Shown here piece after piece: positions 1-9,689 of a stretch of 64,000 bases of DNA. A program made the translations under genes and the position numbers. Source of the DNA: JBBATK01 sp044228685 (GTDB lineage: Bacteria; Bacteroidota; Ignavibacteria; Kapaibacteriales; NICIL-2); contig JBGAUL010000016.1 of NCBI GenBank assembly GCA_044228685.1, positions 29,813 through 93,812 on the forward strand. The letters run 5' to 3'. The notes beneath the pieces are model-generated. The model made no database searches and was not told the DNA's origin. It saw nothing but the letters and a program-made list of their open reading frames with translations. Each line of letters opens with the position of its first letter. Within the stretch, counting starts at the first letter, position 1.

Positions 1-831
1 ACTTCAGCAATGAAGATGGTTGCTGCAGCTAAGCTCCGTCGCGCGCAAGATGCGATCATCGCAGCTCGTCCATACACAAACAAGCTGTCGCTCATTCTTC
101 GCAATCTTGCATCAAGTGAGTCAGAGTTTTCACATCCCTTCTTTGATCGTCGTGAAACGGTCAATAACATCCTTGTGATTATTGTTGGTTCTGACCGCGG
201 ACTCTGTGGTGGATTCAATTCGAACTTGTTCAAAGCTGCTGCTTATCACATTGATAAGAAACTCAAGCAAGAGTATCCAAAGGCAAAAGTGAGCGTGCTA
301 CCTGTTGGCCGTCGCGCAATTACCTTCTTCAATCGCCGCTCTAATCCGATCGTCGCGACTTTTCCGGATGTGTTTTTGAAGTTGGATTTTCAGACCGTGC
401 AAGAGATTGCACCTATTGTTACCGAAGGCTTTAGCTTCGGACAGTATGATCGCGTTCTGCTCGTGTTCAATGAGTTCAAGTCAACTATTAAGCAAGATGT
501 TCGTATCCTTCCCCTCCTCCCCATCGAACCTGAAAAGGAAGAAACCAAAGGCAAGAAGGAACGCACGACTGACTACATCTACGAGCCTTCTCGCGTCGAA
601 ATTTTGGATGCTCTTCTACCGAAGTATTTAAGCTTGCAATTGTGGCGCGCTCTGCTTGACTCCAATGCGGCTGAACAAGCAGCTCGTATGTTGGCAATGG
701 ATAACGCAACAACTAACGCCCGCGATTTGATTAACGTTCTGCAGCTTGATTATAACAAGGCCCGTCAAGCAGCAATTACCACAGAAATGCTTGAAATCGT
801 CGGCGGTGCCGAAGCTCTGAAGTCAGTCTAA
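1..831 (+). CDS. atpG: ATP synthase gamma subunit, 5'-truncated by window edge
   Basis: This is the central rotor stalk subunit of F1Fo ATP synthase, which couples proton flow to ATP synthesis at the inner membrane. The frame is open from base 1. The visible protein enters at TSAMKMVAAAKLRRAQ, the end of the conserved N-terminal helix, so about 20-25 residues lie upstream of the window and the ATG at 10 is internal. GSDRGLCGGFN and the C-terminal helix with ARMLAMDNATTNA are the gamma family signatures. A lysine/glutamate-rich insert around residues 175-190 is common in the wider Bacteroidota. The gene ends at a strong terminator, so it is the last gene of its transcript; atpA probably lies just upstream (inference). 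Confidence 0.96.
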   Translation, partial: TSAMKMVAAAKLRRAQDAIIAARPYTNKLSLILRNLASSESEFSHPFFDRRETVNNILVIIVGSDRGLCGGFNSNLFKAAAYHIDKKLKQEYPKAKVSVLPVGRRAITFFNRRSNPIVATFPDVFLKLDFQTVQEIAPIVTEGFSFGQYDRVLLVFNEFKSTIKQDVRILPLLPIEPEKEETKGKKERTTDYIYEPSRVEILDALLPKYLSLQLWRALLDSNAAEQAARMLAMDNATTNARDLINVLQLDYNKARQAAITTEMLEIVGGAEALKSV

Positions 832-855
832 TTCAAAGACGAAGTCTACAATCTG

Positions 856-907
856 AAGTTCCTGTTAGCGGCGTGTATTGAATACACCTGAGAGCAGGAA
901 CTTTTTT
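856..907 (+). terminator. Rho-independent terminator after atpG
   Basis: The outer stem AAGTTCCTG/CAGGAACTT encloses an inner stem GTGTATT/AATACAC and is followed by a T run. It lies 25 bp past the atpG stop. Confidence 0.85.
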
Positions 908-1072
908 GTGTCTGCGTAGCCACCACATACCTCATCGGAACTCACGATTTGACTTGCCTTTGATCTCGTCACGGATCACGCCATGTATTTCAGACTTTTT
1001 TGTGTTATGACTGAAACGTTTCGCAGGTGCTGCAGTTACTGTGGTTGAATTGTTCACCACACAATAGACATC

Positions 1073-1483
1073 ATGGATCGTCGGGAATTTTTTACTAAGA
1101 TTGGAACCGGAGCGGCTGTAGCCCTCGTAACTACCTGCCTTGGATCGTGCTCGAATTCTAACACACCTAGTGGACCGGTCGACTTCAGCCTCGATTTGAG
1201 TTCAACTCAATTTGCACCTTTGCTCACAAAAGGCAACTACATCGTCATGAACCAGTGCGTTGTGGCACACGGCATTGATGACAAGTACTATGCAGCAACT
1301 GTTATCTGTAGTCATGAAGGAGAATCTCGAGTGACGTATAGCAAGGGCTCGAACGAATACTACTGCACAGCCCACGGAGCTCGATATAGTCTGAGTGGGT
1401 CTGGACTGAATTCCAACGGAAGCAAAGGATTGACGATTTACGCAACAGAGCTCAGTGGAATGACACTTCGCGTTCATTCCTAG
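1073..1483 (+). CDS. Rieske [2Fe-2S] lipoprotein
   Basis: Small Rieske-type iron-sulfur protein of 136 residues. The cluster motif is complete: C79-S-H81, 16 residues, then C98-T-A-H101, giving the two Cys and two His ligands. The N-terminus has twin arginines (RREFF, residues 3-7), a hydrophobic stretch and a lipobox-like LGSC with Cys26, so export as a membrane-anchored lipoprotein, perhaps by Tat, is likely. Small exported Rieske proteins carry electrons in respiratory or oxygenase chains, but no cytochrome b or oxygenase gene is adjacent and the partner is unknown. The gene stands alone between two terminators. Confidence 0.8.
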   Translation: MDRREFFTKIGTGAAVALVTTCLGSCSNSNTPSGPVDFSLDLSSTQFAPLLTKGNYIVMNQCVVAHGIDDKYYAATVICSHEGESRVTYSKGSNEYYCTAHGARYSLSGSGLNSNGSKGLTIYATELSGMTLRVHS

Positions 1484-1543
1484 ACCGTAAATCAGAACGC
1501 TTCGCGTGCTTACAAACAGATGCTTTGAGTTAAAGCTGCAACG

Positions 1544-1578
1544 CAAAACGCCGGAAGTCAAATGACTCCGGCGTTTTG
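1544..1578. terminator. Bidirectional terminator between Rieske and pepF genes
   Basis: A near-perfect stem CAAAACGCCGGA/TCCGGCGTTTTG with GTCA/TGAC pairing in the loop lies between two convergent genes. A/T tracts at both ends let it serve both strands. Confidence 0.8.
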
Positions 1579-1641
1579 TATTTGATAGAATTTATAACAC
1601 TGAATCTGAATCTAAATCCAAAGCGTGGTCTAGGTAGCGCT

Positions 1642-3342
1642 CTAGGCAAAGTAATCGTCGTTGATTCCATCCAAGCGATGATTGATATCGCCAATGATAG
1701 AGACGAAACTCTGCTCCTCGAAAGGTGAGTGGAGATTCGCAAGCTTTACGAGCTCAAGGAATGACTGTGAGCCTCCTGCTGAACAGAGTCGGACGTAGTC
1801 GCGCCAAGCTCCATCTCTATCGCTCTTTGTACGCACCCAAAATTGAAGGGCACACATTTGAGCCAGTGTGTAGTCGATGTAGTAAAACGGAGACTCGTAA
1901 ATGTGACGTTGCTGCTGCCAGATACCGCCGGCTTCGAGGAACTCTTCTCCATCGTAGTTACGGTGAGGTAAGTACTTCTTCTCGATGGACAGCCACGCTT
2001 GATTTCTCTCCTTCGGTGTAGCAGTTGGATTGTCATACACGAAATGCTGGAATTCATCCACGCTAACGCCATAGGGCAAAAACAACAACGCACCACTCAA
2101 GTGTTCGAATTGATACTTGTCTTCGTCTTCCTTAAAGAAGGACTTGATCCACTTCCATGCGAAGAACTCCATACTCATTGAGTGGATTTCGCAGGCTTCT
2201 GAGGTAGGAAAGTAATATTCAGGTACTCCAAGATTGCGACTCATGTAACACTGGAACGCGTGACCCGCTTCGTGCGTCAACACATCCACATCGTGAGCTG
2301 TTCCATTAAAGTTCGAAAAGATGTACGGTGCTTTGAATGCAGGCAACATGGTGCAGTATCCACCGCCGGCTTTGGTCGGACGGTTAACCAGGTCCATCAA
2401 GCCATTATCACACATGAAACTGAAGAACTCGTGTGTCTCCGGACTCATTTCCTTGTACATCTCGCGTGCGCGCTCAACGATCCAATCCGGATCACCTTTT
2501 GGCGTAGGATTACCTGATTTGAAGTGCAAGTTTTCATCGTAGATAAGGAGTTTGTCCAGACCCAAGCGATGACGTTGACGATCACGCAAACGCTGGGTAA
2601 CCGGCACAATGTGCTGATGCACCTTAGAGCGATAATCAGCAACCATGCGTGCATCGTAATCCGAACGCGACATACGGGCGTAACCCAAAGGAGTGAAATT
2701 TGGGAAGCCCAATTTCTGTGCAACACTTGTGCGAAGACGAACCAACTCATCATAAATACGATCAAGCTCGTCTTTGTTTTCTTGGAAGAATTTCCACTTA
2801 GCATGACTTGCACTACGACGAACATCACGGTCAACGTGCTGTTGGTACGGAACGAGACCGGCAAGATTGCGCACTTCGCCATCGAATAAGATCTCAGCAG
2901 ACGCAAGCAACTTGGAGTATTCCGTACACAAGGCATTTTCTCGTTGAAGGTCTTCGACGACTTCAGGAGAAATACACTTTACAGCAAGTTCGGCTACGCG
3001 AAAGAGCTGACTTCCCCATTGCTTCTCGAGGTCCTTACGAAACGACGAAGAAACAAGTGCCCTGTAGTACTCGTTGTTGAGTTCGCCGTAGAGAGGTCCT
3101 AAATCATCAATAAAGTCACGCTCTGCTTCATACTGCGCATCCTTCGTGTCAATACTATGACGGATGCTTGCGATTGTCATCGTTGTATCAAGCTGATTTC
3201 TCAACTCATCGATCTTCGTGATGATCTCCGATTGCACTTCAACCGACGAAGCACTTTGAAAATCTTTGAGGTATGAGTGGAACTGACTCTTGAATGCGTT
3301 GAAATCCGGTCGTACGTATGGCAGGTCTTTGAATTGTTGCAT
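1642..3342 (-). CDS. pepF: M3 family oligoendopeptidase (PepF-like)
   Basis: Zinc metallopeptidase of family M3 that cleaves short peptides in the cytoplasm. The catalytic motif H357-E-A-G-H361 sits in a run reading THEAGHAFQCYMSR, and the downstream EIHSMSMEFF supplies the third zinc ligand region. About 566 residues fits the PepF subgroup. The frame is open upstream to a GTG at 3405, but homologues normally begin near MQQFKDLPYVRPDF, so I chose the ATG at 3342. There is no signal peptide. The gene is monocistronic, convergent with the Rieske gene, and shares the terminator at 1544-1578. Confidence 0.9.
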   Translation of the reverse strand: MQQFKDLPYVRPDFNAFKSQFHSYLKDFQSASSVEVQSEIITKIDELRNQLDTTMTIASIRHSIDTKDAQYEAERDFIDDLGPLYGELNNEYYRALVSSSFRKDLEKQWGSQLFRVAELAVKCISPEVVEDLQRENALCTEYSKLLASAEILFDGEVRNLAGLVPYQQHVDRDVRRSASHAKWKFFQENKDELDRIYDELVRLRTSVAQKLGFPNFTPLGYARMSRSDYDARMVADYRSKVHQHIVPVTQRLRDRQRHRLGLDKLLIYDENLHFKSGNPTPKGDPDWIVERAREMYKEMSPETHEFFSFMCDNGLMDLVNRPTKAGGGYCTMLPAFKAPYIFSNFNGTAHDVDVLTHEAGHAFQCYMSRNLGVPEYYFPTSEACEIHSMSMEFFAWKWIKSFFKEDEDKYQFEHLSGALLFLPYGVSVDEFQHFVYDNPTATPKERNQAWLSIEKKYLPHRNYDGEEFLEAGGIWQQQRHIYESPFYYIDYTLAQMCALQFWVRTKSDRDGAWRDYVRLCSAGGSQSFLELVKLANLHSPFEEQSFVSIIGDINHRLDGINDDYFA

Positions 3343-3645
3343 TGACTTCGGGGATGCTAATGAGTGGATACTGTCCCTGCAATTTACCCCTGTAAGCGCT
3401 AACACAAAAGGAAAAGCGAGTCAGAGGTCGCTTAAGATCTCATTAGTTGTTTGATGAAGCTTACAAATGACAAATCCAGGCTGGCTAATGTGGTCGAAAT
3501 ATCTTGTTTCTACCAACGCGGAGAACAAACGCGAGTAGCCTCACCTGCTGATGATCAGTTGATGTCAGAAAAGAAGAGTTTTGTCACGATGATTTTGTGA
3601 GCACGGAGACTAACGTGCATCGACTGAAGTTGAGGTCTGCAGCAC
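3343..3645. other. Intergenic region upstream of pepF
   Basis: This stretch of about 300 bp separates the pepF start from the stop of the minus-strand response regulator gene. I see no ORF with family features, no tRNA-like fold and no convincing terminator hairpin. It presumably holds the pepF promoter. Confidence 0.5.
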
Positions 3646-4278
3646 TTACAGCTGAGCCAAGAGACCATTGCGCAAGACGTACTGTGTGATGTCTGCGTTA
3701 TCGTTGAATTTCATCTTCTCAAGGATACGACTGCGATAGGTGCTGACAGTTTTAACGCTGAGCTCGAGTTCTTCGCTGATCTGCGTTACTGTCTTACCGG
3801 CTGCAATCATTCGCATGACTTCGAACTCACGATCCGAGAGGAGCTCGTGTCCAGGTTCGCTTTCACCAGCCAAGTCGGCTATGATTTTGTCGGCAACGTG
3901 CGGACTCAAGTAGCGATTGCCAGCTATCACGCAATTCACAGCATCCACCAATTCTTCGGTTGCCGAAGTCTTCATGAGGTAACCGCTTGCACCTGCTTTG
4001 AGAACGCGAAGGGCGTATTGGTCTTCTGAATAAGCGCTCAGAATAAGAACAGGAAGTTCCGGTTTAATGTCCTTGACGGCTTTGAGCGTTTCCAATCCAT
4101 CCATACCAGGCATCGAAATATCGAGGATCAGTACATCAAGATCCTTTTCCCTTACGTATTCGACAGCTTGAAAACCGTCTTCAACTTCATCAACAACGAT
4201 GTCGAGTGCGCACACCAAAAAGAGCTTTAGCCCCTCGCGCATTATCGGATGGTCGTCTGCTATAAGAGCTCGAATCAT
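3646..4278 (-). CDS. NarL/FixJ-family response regulator
   Basis: Two-domain transcription factor of 210 residues. The receiver domain (1-120) has acidic pocket D8-D9, phospho-acceptor D53 in LILDISMPGMDG and K103. The C-terminal LuxR-type helix-turn-helix begins near LSDREFEVMRMIAAGK. All phosphorylation residues are intact, so it should be switched by a histidine kinase, but no kinase is adjacent. Its target is unknown. It is divergent from the FkbM/asnB pair, with about 140 bp between start codons, so regulation of that pair is possible but unproven. Confidence 0.92.
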   Translation of the reverse strand: MIRALIADDHPIMREGLKLFLVCALDIVVDEVEDGFQAVEYVREKDLDVLILDISMPGMDGLETLKAVKDIKPELPVLILSAYSEDQYALRVLKAGASGYLMKTSATEELVDAVNCVIAGNRYLSPHVADKIIADLAGESEPGHELLSDREFEVMRMIAAGKTVTQISEELELSVKTVSTYRSRILEKMKFNDNADITQYVLRNGLLAQL

Positions 4279-4419
4279 AGAAATTCTCCGCTGTGTATCG
4301 CGTAGTGGTGGTTGGGCCGTCTTCGATGACCTTCTGCAAAGCTACACAATTGGGCTGTTTTTGCGGGTTTCTCAATTGGCACAATCATTGCAATCTGATT
4401 AGAAACATTGATTCTTGTT

Positions 4420-5196
4420 ATGAATACCGCATCTCGACGACCCACTCTGCAGCGCACTGCACGAAATCTCCTGCGAAGAGCCGGATACGACGTACAGCGC
4501 TTTGTCAGTACAGACTATGCATCTAGACCAGTAGAAAGACGAATTCAACTGCTGGAACATTATAATATCAACTTGGTTTTTGATATAGGCGCCAATATTG
4601 GGCAATACGCGTCAGACATTCGACGCATGGGATATCGTCATCGTATCGTATCCTTTGAGCCCTTGACCGATGCCTACCGTCAACTCCGCGAACGCGCCCT
4701 GGAAGATGATCTCTGGGAAACCGTACACTGCGCGCTTGGCGACGTCGATGGAATAACCGAAATCAATATAGCTGCCAACTCGCAGTCCAGCTCTATCCTG
4801 GGTATGATGCCGGCCCATACCGGTGCAGCTCCTGAGTCGCATTACATCGGTAAAGAAGACATCGTTATCAGCAGACTCAGTACAATCCTCGAGTCATTCA
4901 AAGACGAGAACGAGAGTCTGTTTGTCAAAATCGACGCTCAAGGCTACGAAGACAAAATCCTCGACGGCGCTTCTGAAGTCCTTAATCACATCAGCGGTGT
5001 TCAACTCGAAGCATCTCTCGTTCAGCTGTACGAAGGCGAACTGCTTATCGAAGAAAGTATCGCAGCAATGCGTCAACGTGGCTTTACCTTGGTGTCAATC
5101 GAACCGGGATTTAGCGATGCAAGAAGCGGCAAGATGCTGCAAGCAGATTTGATCTTCTTCCGTGATGAATTAGTTAACTCTTCTCCCCTGCATTAG
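4420..5196 (+). CDS. FkbM-family SAM-dependent methyltransferase
   Basis: Class I methyltransferase of the FkbM family, whose members O-methylate sugars or other hydroxyls on polysaccharides and natural products. The SAM-binding motif is VFDIGANIGQYASDI followed by IVSFEPL; the second conserved block is LFVKIDAQGYEDKIL and the glutamate-rich VQLEASLVQLYEGE. The frame opens at a TTG (4408), but the ATG at 4420 is the better start, giving 258 residues. Its stop is one base before the asnB start, so the two are very probably co-transcribed and translationally coupled. The substrate is not shown by the sequence; a surface glycan is a reasonable guess. Confidence 0.88.
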   Translation: MNTASRRPTLQRTARNLLRRAGYDVQRFVSTDYASRPVERRIQLLEHYNINLVFDIGANIGQYASDIRRMGYRHRIVSFEPLTDAYRQLRERALEDDLWETVHCALGDVDGITEINIAANSQSSSILGMMPAHTGAAPESHYIGKEDIVISRLSTILESFKDENESLFVKIDAQGYEDKILDGASEVLNHISGVQLEASLVQLYEGELLIEESIAAMRQRGFTLVSIEPGFSDARSGKMLQADLIFFRDELVNSSPLH

Positions 5197-5197
5197 C

Positions 5198-7120
5198 ATG
5201 TGTGGAATCGTTGGCATCGTTCAGTATGGCAATCGTGACACAGTAAGTTTTGACGTACTGCACGACATGACCAAGACGCTCGTGCATCGCGGTCCGGACG
5301 AGGAAGGATACTATATCTCTCCCGACGGACGCTGCGGTCTCGGACATCGTCGCCTTGCCATCATCGATCTCAACGGCGGACAGCAACCCATGCACTCCGC
5401 AAACGGTCAGATGCACATCGCCTTCAACGGTGAGATCTACAACTTCAAAGAACTTCGCGCAGAGCTTGAATCGCGTGGCCGACGCTTTACCTCACACTCC
5501 GATACCGAAGTCATCCTTCAACTCTTTGAAGAGTATGGTTCAAAAGCCTTTCTGAGACTGAACGGAATCTTCGCCGTTGCTATTTATGATGAGCGCACTC
5601 AAACTTTGGTTGTCGCTCGTGATCGCTTCGGTGTCAAGCCTCTGTATTACGCGGATGTCGATGGATGCCTCATGGTAGCATCCGAAATCAAAGCCATCCT
5701 CGCATCCGAGCTTGTATCGCGTGAAATCGATATCGCTGCTATTGATACATTTCTCGACTATCGCTTCAATCCTGCGCCGCAGACGCTCTTCAAGAATATT
5801 CGTAAGGTTCCTGCCGGACATGTGCTATCTATTCGTACAGGCGGACTGGTAAAAGTCATACCTCTTCCTGAAGAAGAAGTCTCTACAAATCTCAGCATCA
5901 ATGAGACGGATGCACGAGAAGAATACACACGTCTGCTGGAAGCGGCCATTGAGCGCCAGATGGTTTCTGATGTTCCGGTTGGTTTGCTGCTAAGCGGAGG
6001 CATAGACTCGGCTCTCATCGGCTCCATTATGACCCGTTCGCACTCCGATGTACAGTCATATAGTATTGGTTTTGAAGGCGAAGGTGAATTCAACGAACTA
6101 TCTGACGCCAGAGAAAGCGCTCGTATACTTGGTACTCGTCACAACGAGATGACCATTTCACGCGAAGACTACCTGCACTTCTTTGAACGCTCATTTTACT
6201 ACCTCGAAGAACCGGTCGCAATGAGCACCGTGCCGGCTATGTTTTACGTCTCACAACTTGCCGCACGTGATTTAAAAGTCGTGCTTGCAGGTCAAGGTGC
6301 TGACGAACCAATGGCTGGATATCCTCGCTACCGCGGCGAGAAGTTCATCAGCGACTACGGTTGGATTCTGAACAAACTTCCTGTCGAGACGATTGCTCGG
6401 ATTCTTCCTCGAAACGAAAAGGTCAAACGTCTGCTCTTTGCTGTCAAGCACAACAGCGATCAAGATCGATTTCATGCGATTCACACCATCTTTCAACCTG
6501 AGCTAAAGAAGCGTTTGTTGAAGTCAGAGATGCACGACATGCTGCGCGATCAATCAAAACAGTTTGTCGAGAGACTGTATGAATACACCGGCTCGTTGCA
6601 CGACTCTTTGTCGAAGATGCTGTATATCGACACGCGATTGCAATTACCTGACAATCTGCTGCTCTTCAACGATAAGATGAGCATGGCAAACTCTCTTGAA
6701 ATGCGTGTGCCTTTTCTCGATCATGAGTTGATCAGTTTTCTTGAATCTTTACCATCAACGCTCAAAATCAACGGTGGCGTGCAAAAGTACCTGCACAAGA
6801 AAGCGGCTGAAAAACTCCTTCCGTCGGCAATCGTGCACCGCAAAAAGCGTGGCTTTGCGACACCGATCGATACTTGGCTGCAGCGTGATTTGGTAAAACC
6901 AATGCAGCGCTTGTTTAACGAGCGTGATTCTGCAGTGCGACAGTACTTCAACATGCACACTATCAATCAGATGATTTTGTTGCATCAGACACGACGTGAG
7001 AATTATCAACGTCATCTCTTTGCCTTGCTCAGTTTTGAACTCTGGCATCGCAACTTCTTCACCGAAGTTCGTCATCCTCTCCAAGCCGATAGCGGCGTTT
7101 TTGCTCTGATGCAGAGCTAA
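5198..7120 (+). CDS. asnB: Asparagine synthase (glutamine-hydrolysing)
   Basis: Two-domain amidotransferase of 640 residues that makes asparagine from aspartate, ATP and glutamine, or amidates a related carboxylate. The N-terminal Ntn glutaminase starts MCGIVGIV with nucleophile Cys2 exposed after Met removal. The C-terminal synthase domain has the pyrophosphate loop LLSGGIDSALIGS near residue 265, and conserved blocks such as LPDNLLLFNDKMSMANSLE. It follows FkbM by one base. AsnB-like proteins beside glycan-modifying genes are often polysaccharide amidotransferases, so the true acceptor may be a sugar acid. No other asparagine synthetase is in the window for comparison. Confidence 0.92.
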   Translation: MCGIVGIVQYGNRDTVSFDVLHDMTKTLVHRGPDEEGYYISPDGRCGLGHRRLAIIDLNGGQQPMHSANGQMHIAFNGEIYNFKELRAELESRGRRFTSHSDTEVILQLFEEYGSKAFLRLNGIFAVAIYDERTQTLVVARDRFGVKPLYYADVDGCLMVASEIKAILASELVSREIDIAAIDTFLDYRFNPAPQTLFKNIRKVPAGHVLSIRTGGLVKVIPLPEEEVSTNLSINETDAREEYTRLLEAAIERQMVSDVPVGLLLSGGIDSALIGSIMTRSHSDVQSYSIGFEGEGEFNELSDARESARILGTRHNEMTISREDYLHFFERSFYYLEEPVAMSTVPAMFYVSQLAARDLKVVLAGQGADEPMAGYPRYRGEKFISDYGWILNKLPVETIARILPRNEKVKRLLFAVKHNSDQDRFHAIHTIFQPELKKRLLKSEMHDMLRDQSKQFVERLYEYTGSLHDSLSKMLYIDTRLQLPDNLLLFNDKMSMANSLEMRVPFLDHELISFLESLPSTLKINGGVQKYLHKKAAEKLLPSAIVHRKKRGFATPIDTWLQRDLVKPMQRLFNERDSAVRQYFNMHTINQMILLHQTRRENYQRHLFALLSFELWHRNFFTEVRHPLQADSGVFALMQS

Positions 7121-7222
7121 TGCATTTTTCAATAGCAGCTTTTCATCAATGAGCTATTGCTTCGATGTCGATTGACACCTAGTCGCTATACTTGCATGTC
7201 TGAACTCTAACTCAGTTCCACA

Positions 7223-8797
7223 ATGCTCCACAATGTAGAAATCAAGCTCAGCCCACGCGAGGCTGCAGATCCGGATGTTGTCCGAAGAGAGTCACTGCGC
7301 GCAGCAGGACTCAAGAGCAGCGATCTCCTCACTCCTGTTCGAATCCAACGACGTTCCATTGACGCACGAAGTTCCAAGCCAAAGGTTGTTATGACGGTGG
7401 CTGTCTATCAAGATGAGACTCCGCCGAAAGAACTTGAGCTCTGGCGCAGTCTGCGCGAAGCTGACAAATCACGTCGCGTGATCATCATCGGCGCCGGACC
7501 AGCCGGGTACTTCGCGGCACTTCAACTCTTGCGCTACGGAATTCAACCAATTATTCTTGATCGCGGGAAGGATGTGCGAAGCAGACGACGAGATCTGCGC
7601 GCCATTCAACAAGAAGGCATTGTCAATCCTGACTCGAACTATTGCTTCGGCGAAGGCGGAGCCGGAGCCTATTCCGATGGCAAGCTGTATACGCGCTCTT
7701 CCAAACGTGGCAACGTACAGGAAGTCTTGCGATGGCTAATAGAACACGGAGCAGATCCAGTCATCGGTATTGAAGCACATCCGCACATTGGATCCAACAA
7801 GCTACCAAACGTAGTAGCTGCGATGCGACATCGCATCGAGAACTATGGTGGCGAGATTCATTTTGAACAACGAGTCGTTGATTTTATCATCGATAAGAAA
7901 GTCGCCAAAGGCGTGCGAACGCTGAACGGCGACGAGTTCATGGCGGATGCTGTGGTGGTTGCGACCGGTCACTCTGCGCGCGACATTTATGCCCTCTGTG
8001 ATCAGCGAGGAGTACGAACAGAATTCAAAGCGTTTGCAATGGGTGTTCGTGTAGAGCATCCACAGGAGTTGATTGATGAGATTCAATACAGACAACGTCC
8101 ACGAGATCCCTTCCTCAGCGCTGCATCGTATCGCTTGGCAACTCAAGTTGATGGACGAGGCGTGTATTCGTTTTGCATGTGTCCTGGCGGACTGATCGTG
8201 CCGGCTGCAACAGCACCAGGTGAGACAGTAGTCAATGGCATGAGCATGAGCCGTCGCGATTCTCGATATGCGAATTCCGGTATCGTCGTGGAAATCCGTC
8301 GAGAAGATTTGGCAGCATATGCGCGATACGGCGAACAGTGCGGTCTTGAGTATCAACGTGCATTGGAAGCCATAGCTTTCAACGCCGGTGGAGACGCAAC
8401 CCAACGAGTTGCTGCTCAAGGTCTGATTGATTTTTGTAATTCAAAAGAATCAAGCTCGCTCCCAAGTTGCAGCTACATACCGGGCACTCATTGCGCTTCT
8501 CTGCATTCAATTCTACCTTCGGCACTAAGTAAGCGGTTACAGCGAGCATTCAAAGACTTCGATCAGCAAATGCGAGGATTCTATACCAAGGATGCGTTGA
8601 TTACGGGCGTTGAGTCGCGGACCTCAACACCACTAAAACTGCCGCGCAACAACGATGATTTACAGCATCCGGATTGTCGTGGCTTTTTCCCTTGTGGCGA
8701 AGGTGCCGGATACGCAGGCGGAATTGTATCGGCGGCAATGGATGGTCAGCGTGTTGCCGACGCAGCAGCAGTGTACCTTGGTGTTAAGCACTTTTAG
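7223..8797 (+). CDS. FAD-dependent oxidoreductase (COG2509-type)
   Basis: Predicted flavoprotein dehydrogenase of 524 residues. An N-terminal domain of about 85 residues precedes the Rossmann dinucleotide-binding motif VIIIGAGPAGYFAAL (near residues 90-105). Family blocks follow: NYCFGEGGAGAYSDGKLYTR, HIGSNKLPNVV and the C-terminal FPCGEGAGYAGGIVSAAMDG, which closes the FAD site. This layout matches a widespread uncharacterised dehydrogenase family whose substrate is unknown. The gene follows asnB by about 100 bp and precedes the SPOUT methyltransferase by 31 bp, so it may be co-transcribed with the latter. Confidence 0.85.
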   Translation: MLHNVEIKLSPREAADPDVVRRESLRAAGLKSSDLLTPVRIQRRSIDARSSKPKVVMTVAVYQDETPPKELELWRSLREADKSRRVIIIGAGPAGYFAALQLLRYGIQPIILDRGKDVRSRRRDLRAIQQEGIVNPDSNYCFGEGGAGAYSDGKLYTRSSKRGNVQEVLRWLIEHGADPVIGIEAHPHIGSNKLPNVVAAMRHRIENYGGEIHFEQRVVDFIIDKKVAKGVRTLNGDEFMADAVVVATGHSARDIYALCDQRGVRTEFKAFAMGVRVEHPQELIDEIQYRQRPRDPFLSAASYRLATQVDGRGVYSFCMCPGGLIVPAATAPGETVVNGMSMSRRDSRYANSGIVVEIRREDLAAYARYGEQCGLEYQRALEAIAFNAGGDATQRVAAQGLIDFCNSKESSSLPSCSYIPGTHCASLHSILPSALSKRLQRAFKDFDQQMRGFYTKDALITGVESRTSTPLKLPRNNDDLQHPDCRGFFPCGEGAGYAGGIVSAAMDGQRVADAAAVYLGVKHF

Positions 8798-8828
8798 CGA
8801 TTATCAATCAAGAACACAATTCACTATC

Positions 8829-9635
8829 ATGATTGAAATCACTTCTGCAGAAGACGAGAGAATACAACTCTTTCGCTCACTCAAGGAACAATGGAATTCA
8901 TCGCGAGTTGGTGTGCCGACTCCAACCCATTCGGCCTGTTTGGCTGAAGGAGAAAAACTCTGCGGCCACGCTCTCAAAAGCTCGTGGAAGAAGCTTGCCA
9001 TGTTGGCGTTGCCCGCGCACTATGAACGACACGCAGACCTCATCCGATCGAGTGAATTGGCAGAAGAAGTTCAATTCACTTGCACTCGCGAAGTGTTTGA
9101 GAAGATTGTTGGTTTCTCAATGCGACAAGAATTCTTGATTCTGCTCGAGCCGCCACGGCCCGTGCCTTTAAAAGAACTCCAAGCTCCCATTGTTGCGCTC
9201 AACGCGTTGTCAGACAGCGAGAACGTCGGCGCTATCATCCGCACGTGTCGAGCAATGGGTGTGTCGTCGCTGTTGATTGATCGCTCCTCAGCATCACCGT
9301 ACTTACGTCGCGCTATGCGAGTCTCGATGGGTGGAATATTCGGCATGAAGGTGCATGTCTGCGACGACCTCGTCCTTGCGCTCGACGTTCTCCGCTCCGA
9401 ACATGAATTGCGTGTTATTGCTTTAGAGCAACACGAAAGAGCGCAAGCACTTCCCTCGCTTCCCTACTCGGCAGAGCGCGTCTTGGTTTTTGGAAGTGAG
9501 GCGGAAGGAATTGATGCAAATGTGCTCGCCGCTTGCGACGACATCTATACGATTCCCATGGAATCCTCGGTTGATTCTCTCAATGTTGCTGCAACCGCCG
9601 CAATCGCTCTGTATGAGTTATCGCGCAAGACTTGA
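8829..9635 (+). CDS. TrmH/SpoU-family RNA methyltransferase
   Basis: SPOUT-fold 2'-O-ribose methyltransferase acting on tRNA or 23S rRNA. The three SpoU motifs are present: NVGAIIRTCRAMGV, VLVFGSEAEGI and the knot motif SLNVAATAAIALYE. The reading frame is open back to 8655 inside the preceding gene, but the ATG at 8829 (MIEITSAEDERI) avoids that overlap and gives 268 residues, normal for the family. The N-terminal 120 residues would form the RNA-binding part. Which nucleotide it modifies cannot be told from the sequence. Confidence 0.9.
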   Translation: MIEITSAEDERIQLFRSLKEQWNSSRVGVPTPTHSACLAEGEKLCGHALKSSWKKLAMLALPAHYERHADLIRSSELAEEVQFTCTREVFEKIVGFSMRQEFLILLEPPRPVPLKELQAPIVALNALSDSENVGAIIRTCRAMGVSSLLIDRSSASPYLRRAMRVSMGGIFGMKVHVCDDLVLALDVLRSEHELRVIALEQHERAQALPSLPYSAERVLVFGSEAEGIDANVLAACDDIYTIPMESSVDSLNVAATAAIALYELSRKT

Positions 9636-9689
9636 GTTTGAGTCTTGTACTCGTCGTGAAAAATACCTTTCAAACTCTCTAGACTACTC

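Noticed and set aside
7802..8419. 205-codon open frame on the minus strand
   Set aside because: It lies wholly inside the FAD oxidoreductase gene, has a cysteine/histidine-rich composition unlike its neighbours and no recognisable domain.
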